Source of the DNA: Cyanoderma ruficeps
Taxonomy: Eukaryota; Chordata; Aves; Passeriformes; Timaliidae
DNA: 64,000 nt
Direction of reading: 5' to 3'
NCBI GenBank assembly: GCA_008694505.1
Contig: VZDJ01004378.1
Coordinates: forward strand, 8,555,472 to 8,619,471
A program made the translations under genes and the position numbers. Shown here in pieces: positions 14,201 to 25,936 of this stretch. Numbering within the stretch: position 1 is the first letter of the stretch; each line of letters starts with the position of its first letter. The notes under the pieces were generated by a model. The model did not search any database. It was not told the origin of the DNA and worked only from the letters and a program-made list of their open reading frames with translations.

Positions 14201-16985
14201 TTTTTTATATTACACAAGACCTAAGTCAAAGCAGAAAAGGTGCTTGTGATATTTTTGAACTCTGCAAATACACCTGGATGTATTTCTGATGCTCAGAGCC
14301 CAGGACTTAAATAGGATTAAGATCCAAGAGGAAAGAAGGAGAGGGAAGCAACAACAAGAATGTAGTAATGTTTGTATTGGTTAATGGAACAGCAAGACTT
14401 CCAAATATTTTTTAGTAAGAGCCTAATGAATCATTAAACAGTCATCCCACCCAGACTAAGTCTGGGGAATCACTGCTCATACCCTCAGGGCTCTTCTGGG
14501 CTGTGGTCTCCAGAGATCCTGTCTTCTCCTTAAGAACACAGCATCACGACAGACCTCTTTAGCATATGGGGGTGCTTATGAGTGTGGGACAAAGAGCATT
14601 GACATGGAGTCACAGGACACTTGTCCAAAAACCAAAACACAACAACTTAGTCAGAAGTTAATATTCAGAAACAAACAGAAGAAAATCCCTTTTTCTTCTT
14701 TAATGTAGTAGTTCCCTCAATACTTTTTTCATAAGCAAACAGTCCTATAAATAAATTAATCTTTTTCTTCTTCAGCTGTAGAAAGGCCATCATTAATCTT
14801 ATTTTCCAACATGTGAAATACATTCAGTGAGTTCTCTAGGGAAGCGAACTCACTATTTTCTCTTTATGTTTGTTTCCTAATATATCCCTTGATATAAAAT
14901 ACTGGCCAAGTTGTACATATGGAAAACCTGATTAGGATCTGATAAGCTTCTTTGTATTAAAAGAGATGGCTGAATATTGTTTATACAAAAAGGCTTTTAA
15001 GAAAAATATCAGTAGATTAGACTGATAAATAGATTCTGTATTTTTGAAACTCTCGAAATTTGCTCTGCAAGAAAACTTGCTTGGCAAATTGTTCCAATGC
15101 AGGAAGTAGTCATACTGATACATGAAGACACTGCAGTGGACAGGGAATGGAATTCCAGCATCTTTCTGTAAACTGTCCAGAAAAGACCACAATGTTGCTT
15201 TGTAACATTGTATTAGGCTGCTTTTGCCCTTCTATTTGGAGTTTTATCTAATGCAACTGCATTTCTGTCTTCCTTTTTTCCCTTAGTCTTTCACTAAAAA
15301 AAGCCAAGTGCTAACACAGAAGTTTTGGGTAGCAAACTTCTGAGGCTGGAATAAACTGCCTTTCTAATACAAAGGCACAAATATAATGAGAAATTTTCAA
15401 TTCCCTTCAATTTCCCAGAAGAGCAAATGCAGCTGCTTGGCCTTGTATGCTCTTCTTAGATTGCCTGACCTGCGTTAAATTGCATTGCACTCAAGCAAGT
15501 TGGAGAGAGACTGTCTGACGTGTGCCCTCACAAAAATGAGCTGAGTGGTCCATGAGGCTGTTGAAGGAAAAAGAACTACCAGTAGATAATAATGTATGTG
15601 CTTGATTTACTACTCTAAGTACAAATACAAATATTTGCTAAAAGCATTCTCAAACCCTCAAACTGATTTCCTGTAAGAAATCCTTTTGGATAGTCAGAGA
15701 GACTAGAATTTATTCCCAGGAAATAAATTACAAAATATAAAAATGCTAGACACTAAAGGGAGCATGGTTGAGGGCACAAGCTCCAAATGCCTCCCCCAGT
15801 AAGCCTACACTTGTGGTGAACCCATACATAGTCTGCATTTGTTGTCTACAGAAACCATTGGGATGGGGGTAGCTCAGATTCCGCATCTTACCTTTTGGAT
15901 GTTATCAGATCACTGAAAAGCAGTGAATATGCACATGTTTAACATTCTGAAATTAATCTCCCGTAGGCCAGGAGATGCCTCTAGACCAACTGTCAGATGT
16001 TACAAATTTTCAGCTCCTGAATGCAATTGAACTCCCTCTGAGCAAACAAGCAAAAGAGACAATCAATAATGCACAGAAAATAATGAATAAAAGATCATCA
16101 GATGTATCAGTGGTTCAAAATCATTTGAGCTTTTCTTTGGTATTACTGGGCTGAAGTGCTTGCAGAATGATTTGAGTTCAGTGACCCAGATTGGTATCTC
16201 TGTGAACATTTACTTCATTAAAAAAGCAATGCAGGAGGAATGGTGAGATGAAGCACTGCACAGCTGGGTACAGGGGTTTCAGCCCCACAGCTCTTCCTGT
16301 CCTTTCAGCTCAGCCATTTACCTATTGTAGTCTATATGTAACTTTCATACAACTGAATGTATCTTCGCATAAAACCTGCTAATTCTCATTAACCAGAAAT
16401 TGAGACATATTTAGACCTTTCATTTCTTCTGAGTCCTGTCTGTGGTTTTCAGCCAGGTGCTCCAGTGGCTGGCTGCTTCCAAAATCACTGAGAAAAGCAA
16501 ATACGTATCCTTCATGTGTGACTCTGCGTGTGCCGCAAGTGTCTAAGATGTCTGTGCCTCCTGAAAAAACAGGCTTGAATATTCCTGCTCTGTACTATTC
16601 CTGTCAGCCCAGGAAGCTGGCACATTTCAATTTTTCTACTTCAGTGACAGTGGTTTTGCCTATCTCAGGTAGAACTTGCCTTGCATGCTAAGCAATATGT
16701 GCTGTCAAAACATCACATCTGATTTTTTCATAGGAAGTTTGTAGCATGTTGCAGGGAAGCAGCTGTTTCTACATTTCTCTCAATGTGTTAAGTGACAGTA
16801 ATGGATGCAGAGCCTAAAGCGGTCACCTTTCTAAAGGTGAGGTAGTTTGCAATCTGTCACTGGTGACAAAACCAATTTCAAATAAGAACAGCAATGCTAC
16901 ACAGAAAAGGACAGGAGGGACCTCTGCAGCTTGTTAATCTAATAATGCCAAACTTGTGGCAGTTGTGTGCTTTTTACTTTTGCAG

Positions 16986-17098
16986 CAACTACCTGCAGGA
17001 CCTGGAGAAGTCAAACAGCACTGAAACAAAAAAAGCTGCCCCGAGGCCCAGATTGAGGCTCATTAACTCACCGTGTAGTGCCCCAGAGAGCCAAACAG
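16986..17098 (+). other. Candidate unannotated exon with strong splice signals
   Basis: A pyrimidine-rich acceptor (GCTTTTTACTTTTGCAG) precedes 16986 and a consensus donor (CAG|GTGAGC) follows 17098. The 113-nt segment is more GC-rich than its flanks and is open in one frame on the + strand. I do not recognise the 37 or so residues it would encode, so a lncRNA exon or a chance pairing of splice sites is as likely as a coding exon. It lies antisense to the direction of ZNF277. Confidence 0.35.
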
Positions 17099-20000
17099 GT
17101 GAGCCCTGCCCACTGCGCTGTGCCCGGCAGCTCAGAATGGCTGGTAACTCGTAGGTACCTCCTGCCCTTGCCACAAAATGCAGAACCCCCAACTGCTACC
17201 TGCATTCCCTGCCTAGTCCATAGGGACAAGCAAACTAAAACAAAGCCCAAACCAGTCAGCACAGGAATCAGGGAGCCAGCAGAAGAGATGTTTGCATCCA
17301 TGCTCTCTAGCATATAGTTACTTACATGAGGGCTTCAGAAATTCCATCTAGGTGAGATATGGAACTTACGGTCTTCCCTGGAGGTTGTTTTCATCTGGTT
17401 TTAAATTACTGATATGTATTAATTTCTTGATTTCATGCTGTGGGAGGAATTGCTGTGTAAGAACCTAGTTAGTACAGATGCACAGGGAACAGGGACTTGG
17501 TCTGGCACCTTCCTCTGCCTGAAAATGTTTAAAGCATTTTTTGCACAGGCAGCCTCATCTTAAACACTTTTAAGTCTCATGGATGTTTTGCCACAAAAGA
17601 GATGCAAGAAGAATGTGGCACCAAAACAGGCACAGGTCTAAATCAGCATGCTGAAGGCAGCTGGCCTGGAGGGACAGTTCCTGCTTCAGAGAATAGCATA
17701 AAATCCAGTCAGTCACTGGAGTAAAACCCAACAATTTGAAACCTGCTTAGATCAGTTTTAAAGCACCTAAAACCTTACTTGGATATAACCATGAAATGCA
17801 GATATTTCACTGAAAATAATCTGTGCATATGTATGAACTTCCATATCAGCAGTCATCGCGGAAAAAAAAAATCTGTAAGTAGTGCTCTAGTTGTGCTTTT
17901 AGCTGGCATATTAGCTATTGCCCTCAAGAGAAAGGAGGGATTAAAGCAATGTGGAGCCTGACAGTGAACCTTCTGCCTGCAACTCCCTACATGACCTGAT
18001 GAGGCAGGGATAAAAATATGTGTTCTGCCTCAAAATAGAGAAGGGTGAATGTAAACAGTGTGCTCTTGGAAGAAGGAATCAGGAGGGTGTCTCATTCTTC
18101 TGGCTGTCCTTGGATGATGGGGAGGTCATTACCTTCCACCACCACTGGAAAAGGGGAATTTTGGACAAGGCAAGTTGCCAGTTGGCTGCAGAACAGAAGT
18201 AGTGTCACTCACCTGCTGGAGGTGGAAGGGGAGAAAATTATTGTCTTTGCCTTCCTTGGTGTTTTTGCAAGCACTTGCATGGCTCTTTGTCACAAAAACA
18301 GGTACTACTCCCTAGAAAAATATCTTATAGTGTGACATATTGCAGTTCCTGGCTGCAGCAGTCTGCAATGGGAGTGAATCTGAAAGCTACTCCTGGCAAC
18401 TCCTACTGAAACCATGGGAAACCAAGGGCCCTCAAAATCTTCCTGGAGATTTGAGACATCAGGACTAATAGGAGGGTGGGAAGGGAAGGAAAATCTCTAG
18501 GAAGGATTCATAAGGTCTGGGAGGTTTTACTTCTGTCTGTTCCTTGGTATTCAAGTGTAAACAACATACCTCTACTTCCTAAATAGGCCTTCTAGTAATT
18601 TCTGTGTGTTAAGTATTCTCAATGTCTCCCATTCCTGAAAATTAAAGTTTAATTTCAGGAAAAAAAAATCAGATTTTTGCAGTATTTCTGATTATTCTGG
18701 AAAAAAAATGCATTTATTGGCATGCCTTTGACATTGTTGGAAATCCTACATCTCAAACTGTACCACCTTTTCTTAAATTTCCATTTCTGGGTTCTAAGCC
18801 TCCTGTCTTTCACATAACGTGATACAAAAATAAAGTAAATGAAAAATAATTGATAAAACAAATTAATAAAATGAAAGGAGCTAAAGGGTATTTTAATTCA
18901 GTCACTGAAAATGAGATTTGTTGGGCCCCCTTTTAAACAGATGGCTGCCTTATCACCGTGTGTCTCAGCAAGAACTTCAATTGCTATCTAAATTCAAGGG
19001 GCAAGCAGTGTCTACCCTAAATACCTCGACAAAAAGTTGCAATCTCTTGAATGGATATAGCCTTCTCAAAGGAAGACATAAAATACTACTTGATTGTTTG
19101 AAATTAGAAAAAAAACCCTAAAATCCAGATTTCCTTTACTATTTGTAGCCACCAGAGCATTAATTTATAGCCTGCACAACAGATGACACCAGTCATCTGT
19201 TTATATTCTGCTCAAATATTATGTCCAATAGATTAGTACATATTTTATCATTATTGATCTAATAAAAGCCCTTTTGCAAGACAAGAAGTGTTACTGCTTT
19301 TTACACAGAGCATCCCATGTACATGCAGAAAACATGTTCTTGCCTTTTACTTCATGACTAGAGAACACCAAAACATTTAACCAGTTTATCTTCCCCTGCC
19401 TTTGCAAAGCCCTGAGTCTGCATAGGAAGCATTCTGCACAAGTATTCAGCTCTACTAAATCCTTAGCTTGGAATAATATTGGAATAAGACTTAGTCTAGC
19501 TTTCAGATAAAAGACTGCAAGGTAAACCTGACTGAGAAGTGGAAGGTGGCCAGTAGTAATGGGAGGGATGGTGGCAGAGGAGGAGATGAGGAATAAAACT
19601 GTAGGAACAAGAGAAGGCAGACTCTAGAACTGTACTGTTTCTACTCAGCACAAAGCCCCAGAAAAAATTAGTGGATAAACGCTGTCACATATATTAAGGA
19701 TTTTTTTTTCTCAACCAGAAACACAACTAAACAGCAGGAAATCTTTGCTTGACAGGATGCTGATATTCATTTTAGATACTGACTGGAATCCAAACTGGTT
19801 TCAAATCAGTCATTAGGGGCATTTAAACAACTTTCCCAGTGTCACCAAAATCTGGGAGGCAGTTGGAACAATATTTCCTTCATCTTTAAAGATCCCTAGA
19901 GACAATCCAGCATCAAAGGGAAAATGGTCCACACTGCTGCATTGAAGCATGGATCCCAGCATCAGTCCTTTCACAGACTGCTTACTTGAAAGGTAACTGT

Positions 20001-21403
20001 TTGAGTGGCTCAAGGCAAATTAAAAAACTCAGGCCTCTGATGACAATAAGAACAAAAGTACCACTGCAGCAACTTTTGAGAAGAAAATATCCAAGTATCA
20101 GCTCTAATAGAGAAAAGAAGTCCTGTCTTAATCAGAAATTTTCCTACACTGAAGGAAAGGCAAGGTACATGCAATAACAAGCGTAAGCCAATGTGAGAAA
20201 TCTTATCTACCTCACGTGTATATTTTTTGAGAAAAATACTAAACCTTCACTTGAAACCTTCTTAAAGAGCTAGGATTTAAAACTGCAGTTTATAAACAGT
20301 TTATATAGCAATGGATCAATTAAATGAATTAAGGGATGCAATGTATTTTGCAATATATTTTCTTTCTTTAATATCAGCAGACTCATGGGTTTATACCTTT
20401 TAAGGCTAGAGCAGACTGGCAAAGGACATCTTCTCTCATCTGTGCCATCATGACTACTCTATGCTATGCAGTATTTTTTTTCTTACAGGAAAACAACTTT
20501 CCTTAGTATGCAACTGAACACTTGGAAGATCTCTAACATGACTAAAAGCAAAGGATCTTTTAGAAAATATACATTCTCTACTTGAAAAGCTCAGCTGAAG
20601 GCAAATCAGAAATACTCTGAAAATCTCATTCGGAGGTTAACCCTTCCTTTAAAAAATGTCATTTTCAAAATATTCAACTTTTGTTTCCTTATGGGAATGC
20701 AATCCCAATATTAAATTTCTTATGAGTAAACCTTTTGACCTTCTGAACGAAATATTTCAAATTTGAAAGCCCAACTAATGCCGATAAGCTGTACGCATAC
20801 ATTGGAATCCTTTCTTCTTTGATAGGCTTTCTTCCTAATAGTTGTTATCATATAATCACGATCTTGCTGTTTAGGAAACTGAGGCAGAGGGAAATAACAA
20901 TATTTGTCAAAGAATGCATGGCAAATCACTGTAAAAATACAGGAGGCAAGCATTGTCACATGTTTCATGATCCCTCTTCACAAATGTTAAGCTCCATCCT
21001 TGCTTATTTGCTCTTCATTTCACCTAGATTCTAACAGAACCCAGTTTATTACAACAGGTCAAATATTTGTGAAGATCTATAGCAATATTCCCATAAGTGG
21101 TGTGAAGACACAGACATGCATCAGAAAGCAACAAAATTACATCGGTACAATTGGAAGCCTAAATTTAAAACCACCTAATGGTTAAAGCAGTGCTTGGCTC
21201 TGCAAAGCTGTGCAGGCAGTTTATGAAGACAGACTCTCTAATGAGCAATTAGCAATTCCTGCATTATTTATTCCTAGATTGTTCTGCTATTTCCAGAAAG
21301 CATAGAAATACGAAGTTATTCTCCTGACATTCAATGAAGCTGTGGCTGGAGATGATACCAAAAGTCTGCCTGCAGATATTCTGAGGGATTTCACTACACA
21401 CTC

Positions 21404-21426
21404 GTGATGTGATGTGATGTGATGTG
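21404..21426. repeat. (GTGAT)n microsatellite
   Basis: About 4.6 perfect copies of the pentamer GTGAT. Confidence 0.9.
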
Positions 21427-22580
21427 GCAGACAAATGCGTTGTGTGACCCCTCAAAACGTGAATTTTTAGAAGTGTTTGTTTATACTGAGAATTACAATT
21501 GCAGTATATCAGAGTTCTAGGGTGAGCTGAACGACTCTAGGATCCACAGACTACATTTATTGATTATAATGCAAGGTTAGGCATTAGACCCCTATGTAAT
21601 CCACACATAGCCAAATTTTCAGTCTCAAGATAGCTAACCTGACGGAGAGAATTGTGTTCCAAGGTACATTTGTGGAAGAAAAACACTTCTATTTCTATCT
21701 AAATTTATGCAAACACAACTTATGTATTTTTAGTTGTAAATATCCTTAATTCCCCAGTTCTTCTTATGGAGAGAGTGAATTTATCAGGGTTGTAAAATAT
21801 CAAATGTGATTTCAACTAAAGGGTTACATGTTAATCTCTAAAATAGTTACTTTGTCTGCATCTTCATGAGTAAGAGTTTGGCAAAAGAGGTAAAATCCAA
21901 TTCCAGAAGCAACTAAAAAATTCTTCCTAGTGGAAGAAGTCAAATTGAGTACAGCTCAGTAGGAGAAAACTTCCTATAGAAAGGAACAAAACTGCAGTCC
22001 GAAGAACAGCACATTGAATGCTCATGAAGAAAAGGGATTAATTTTACACGCAACCGCTGCTGCATCTATTTCTACAGCAGCTGATTTTAATGACTACTAC
22101 ATGGAAGCAGTAATTCCTTCTAGGCCTACCAATTACCTCTTGCATGTGACAACTGTTATCTTGACATACCTGGCAGAGGTAGACAAGCGCATAATTTGGC
22201 CAACAGGCGCTTCAGTTGTTGTAACTAAACCTCAGAAGCATCCTGACTTAACAAAACCTCCTGGGGAAACACAGTATTTTTCATGTTGCCGATGTGAAAT
22301 ACAGCTTTTCTCCCAGGATCTTTGATTCTCTTTGGTCTCTGTATACATGTAAGTAAAATGAAAATAATGCATGAACATTTAATACAGCATCAAGCATGAG
22401 CAAAGCCATGTAATTTGCTGCTGTTCATCGGCAGTAGATAGTAGATGATGCCAAGGGCTACGTCCACTTTCTGCTCTGGGCTTGAATTTGAGAATGAACA
22501 CTGGTAATCTTGTTTACTTCTACACGAAGTTCAGTGTTTCATGTCAGATTTAGGTGAAACACACTGTTAAATGGAAGAAG

Positions 22581-22594
22581 GAGAGAGAGAGAGA
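22581..22594. repeat. (GA)7 microsatellite
   Basis: Seven perfect GA dinucleotides within a purine-rich stretch. Confidence 0.85.
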
Positions 22595-25274
22595 TTGTAA
22601 CAAACACCTCACTCACTAGTAGAGATCTGATGGAATTCAGAGGCAGCGATGACACTGAGAAAGGACAACAGCAGAGAGACTTTTCAGAGTCTTTGTCTGG
22701 TGTTCATCACATCAGGTACCATTTAGCCAGCTAAGAGAAGACACTGACAGCTCTCTCGGCATGCCAGGCAAATGTAGACAGAAACAGAAAACAGTGTCTG
22801 AAATGGAAACCAACAACCATTAACTCCTTAAGTCAGATTAAGTCTGCGCAGGCTTGTCAGACTAAACTGAGTGTGGAGAAGCATCAAAGACATAATTAAG
22901 ATATTTGTAAAAAGGGCAGGAAGGATTAATGGTCACTTGGACACAACCATTTTTCTTCCTTTAACTTAGGTCCTTCAAAATATGGCTTTACATACAGAAA
23001 AGTGAGTGTGTAGGAGTCCAGGTCTAGGCTAGGAAGAATTATTGTAAGAAATGTTCATTGGAGTTAAACTAGAATAGACTTTTTCATACCAATTAGAAGT
23101 ACTCATTGTCCTGATCTGACTCTCTCAAGTGCATTTGCCAACCTGAATTCTGTCCACTCCAAGAATTAAGGCATTATTGTATTATTTTTGTTGCAATGCT
23201 TCCAAAAATACTCCTTTTTTAGAAGACCGTATTTCCCCCTAATAACTGTATGCAATCATTACTGTGTCCTCTAGTTGTGACAAAAAATAACTACAGTTTT
23301 AAAACAGATAAGAGGACGTGAATGCCTAGGGAAAATTGTGGGCATTATATGAATAAATAAGTATGCTCCAGCAAAATGACAAGCATCATTGTGCTAAATG
23401 AAAATGCTTGATTTTTACTCTAGAAACCATAACCAATCCTCTCTGTGAAACTACAAAAGATTTAAACCTACTTTGTTGCCTGTTCATAATTGAAGGAAAA
23501 AGCTCAACCCTGATTCCTCATGTTCCTGATATTTCCAGAGAAGTTATACAATGCTTATGTAGTACTTCTTCCTAAGTTCCTTTTTCTCTTTACTCAAAGT
23601 AGACAACCAGTCTGTGTTATTTATACAATTTCTCTTTTGATAGTCTCTTAATTCTATATTGAAAATTTGCTTTTTCAAATTTTTCTTACAACCAGAGCAT
23701 TTCATATTACTGACATTGTTTCCATTTTGTAGGGATTTGAATGACTCAGCATCACATTCCTTATGATTACGAAATGTTTTGCAATTTCACTTTATTATAT
23801 ATCAGTAAAATTTTATGTTTCCCTTAATGTGCCCTCCTGAGATGGGCTTGCCATAAAACTCATTTGTGTGTTGCTGCTGCCATAGTTTTATGATTTTTTT
23901 CCAGCGCTCAACACACAGCACTAATGTAAGCCCCATTAACTCTTATTCCCTCAGCTAAGAATCTGACTAAAAAACAAAGACTGAAATCAGTTTCTAAGTT
24001 AGGAAGAAAATATCTGTTTAGAGAAAATTAGGGGGAAAAAAAGCAGCAACAGCCATTGCAATTACTGTATGAAATTAAGAATTTTACAAATGCAAGAAGT
24101 ACAGATTATAGCTTATTTAAAATGGTCAGGACATTTTAGTTCAAAAATATTGGGCTTGTGCTTGCTCCTCCTAAATTTTTGTACCAATGCAAACATATTA
24201 TTACACCTCTCCCCTTTTCCTGTCTGTATTCTCAGCACCTGCTGCACTTCTATCCCACTTCCCCTTGACAGTCGGATACTGCTTCTGTCTCTGTTTCACT
24301 CTGCAGTTACATGGCTCATCTGTCTTACTCAGTACATTTTCAGTATCCTGATTGTCTAACTTATCTCCAGAGCACCTGGGCCTAAGAACAAATATGAAAG
24401 AGAAAGCAAAGAGAGGTGCTAGAGGGTGCCTGGTTTTCTGTCAGGAGAAAACCAGCTCAATGCAAATGAACAGAAACTGATGCAAGTAAGATTGCAGGGT
24501 GAATTAGGTGGGACATAGAAGCTTAGCAGAACATGGCTAAAGATTTGCACTTTAGCCCCTGCTCCCAGGGACTGCTTTATAATTCACAATCATCGTATAG
24601 AGACAGACAACAACAACTCTTATTGATAGCAAGGGATTTCAGGTAATGAGGGCTGTCCAAAGGCAAAGCTACAGCTTTGAATCTTCCCAGGCAGGGAAGG
24701 GAAGAGCACTGAGCTGAGACTTCCATTCTTTCAGCAAGTGCTCTAACACTGACCTGAAGAAGAAAAAAGAATGTTTTAAGACCTTTGAAAGAAGTTACAC
24801 ATATTATGGAAAGCTAAACCTGAATTCTGAAACTACTTAACGTTTCAGGAATATCTAGTTTGGATCATCCTAACAGGATGTATGCTCTGAGCAGCTGTAC
24901 CCTATCAAGATTGAGATTCTTTCTGGACATGCTGAAGACCTTCTGCCACTTTCAGAACTTTAAAAGGAAATATGGCAACTTTTTTGGATTTGAGATTTTA
25001 GGATTTAATTTGGATTATGTGTCTGCTATTCCCTAAGTCATTCTTTAACATCTCAGTTCAAACCATGCAAGAAATCCACTTTAAATTCTTTGGATTTTTG
25101 ACGGAACCAACATTGCAATTATTCCTACGCTTTTTTAGACTTCGGATTGGCAACTTTTCATTGGTAGTCAGATATTCATGGGGCAGGCAGAGCTTTACTG
25201 ATGTTTCTGAGCTAGTTTTCAGAATAGGCAACATATGTGTTAAATACTGATGATTAATAATAGAGATATACAGA

Positions 25275-25286
25275 TTTATTTTTATT
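25275..25286 (-). promoter_or_regulatory. Distal double poly(A) signal of ZNF277
   Basis: Two AATAAA hexamers lie back to back on the - strand, about 460 nt after the stop codon. Which site is used cannot be told from sequence alone. Confidence 0.5.
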
Positions 25287-25604
25287 TTCCAAATGATCCA
25301 AGGTAAAAATTATCAAGATTTCCTTCACACACCAGATCAAGAATTACATTTTCTGTCTGCTCTCTAACAGCAATAACACATAGAAGATTTACTCACTGGC
25401 TTCATACATTGTCTCAGTTGTTCCCACCTTTCACAAGGTGGCCTTAAAATAGAACTCATATTCTGATTCATTCAGGAAAAATTTAAAAAAGATGAAAAAT
25501 TTGTAAGTAACACTAATGTACTAATGGTATTTATAGATTCTAGCAGAAAATTGAGCATTCAATTTTAAAATCGAAGATAAACCAATAAAGTTAACACTTA
25601 AATT

Positions 25605-25610
25605 TTTATT
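25605..25610 (-). promoter_or_regulatory. Proximal poly(A) signal of ZNF277
   Basis: A canonical AATAAA lies on the - strand about 135 nt after the stop codon. Use of this site would give a short 3' UTR that still contains the palindrome at 25666-25686. Confidence 0.5.
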
Positions 25611-25665
25611 TAGCATTCACTTTCTAATATTTGTACAGTGATAATAACATTTGTGAGTTTAATTG

Positions 25666-25686
25666 TATTTCAATAGTATTGAAATA
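25666..25686. repeat. Perfect 10-bp palindrome in the ZNF277 3' UTR
   Basis: TATTTCAATA, a single G, then TATTGAAATA form a perfect inverted repeat. In RNA it would fold only with some loss of pairs at the tip. It lies about 60 nt after the stop codon. Confidence 0.85.
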
Positions 25687-25743
25687 ATGTATTTTTTTTG
25701 TCTTGCAGAAAAAGCATGAAAGGTCAGCCACTGTACTTCCAGG

Positions 25744-25936
25744 TCAAAATTTTTCCTGATTCTTGTTCTCTTTACACAGAAGCTGGTTTAAAACACTGCT
25801 CTGTTTGAGAGCTTTTAGACTGGATATATCTTCGCTTACAACAGGCACTTCTTCACTTTGATCCTCAGTTTTTGCATCTTCACTGTCTGACAGCGAACAG
25901 AGGAGTGTATCATTTTCATAGGTAGGAAAATAATAC
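25744..25936 (-). CDS. ZNF277: ZNF277 exon 12: C-terminal tail and stop
   Basis: The acceptor is TTACTTTCAG|G. The exon encodes YYFPTYENDTLLCSLSDSED, an acidic Ser-rich segment, and ALKQSSVLNQLL, then CKENKNQEKF and TGA at 25746-25744. The human protein, as I recall it, stops close after the NQLL motif, so this copy has about nine extra residues. Confidence 0.94.

Larger units (their letters stand above)
7506..16985. other. Intergenic DNA, no gene seen
   Basis: Besides the pyrimidine tract at 9,892-9,948 and the hairpin at 11,223-11,267, which are listed separately, this stretch shows only unremarkable AT-rich sequence and homopolymer runs near 8,672, 12,210 and 13,110. Open frames reach 140 codons at most and show no recognisable domain. 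Confidence 0.5.
17099..25254. other. Intergenic DNA, no gene seen
   Basis: AT-rich sequence with short repeats only: a pentamer microsatellite at 21,404 and a GA run at 22,581. An open frame of 103 codons at 22,014-22,325 (+) has no recognisable motif and is treated as chance. Confidence 0.5.
25255..25743 (-). other. ZNF277: ZNF277 3' untranslated region (inferred)
   Basis: Downstream of the stop codon the - strand carries AATAAA at 25605-25610 and two adjacent AATAAA hexamers at 25275-25280 and 25281-25286. Either site could direct polyadenylation. The end near 25255 is a guess of about 20 nt past the distal pair. The segment is AT-rich and non-coding. Confidence 0.55.

Noticed and set aside
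22014..22325. 103-codon open frame (+) in AT-rich DNA
   Set aside because: No motif, no splice sites in frame and no neighbouring exon; composition not protein-like enough to call.
1..25254. IFRD1 exons downstream of ZNF277
   Set aside because: Expected from synteny, but no matching coding segment was recognised; in mammals the gap is large, so absence is not surprising.
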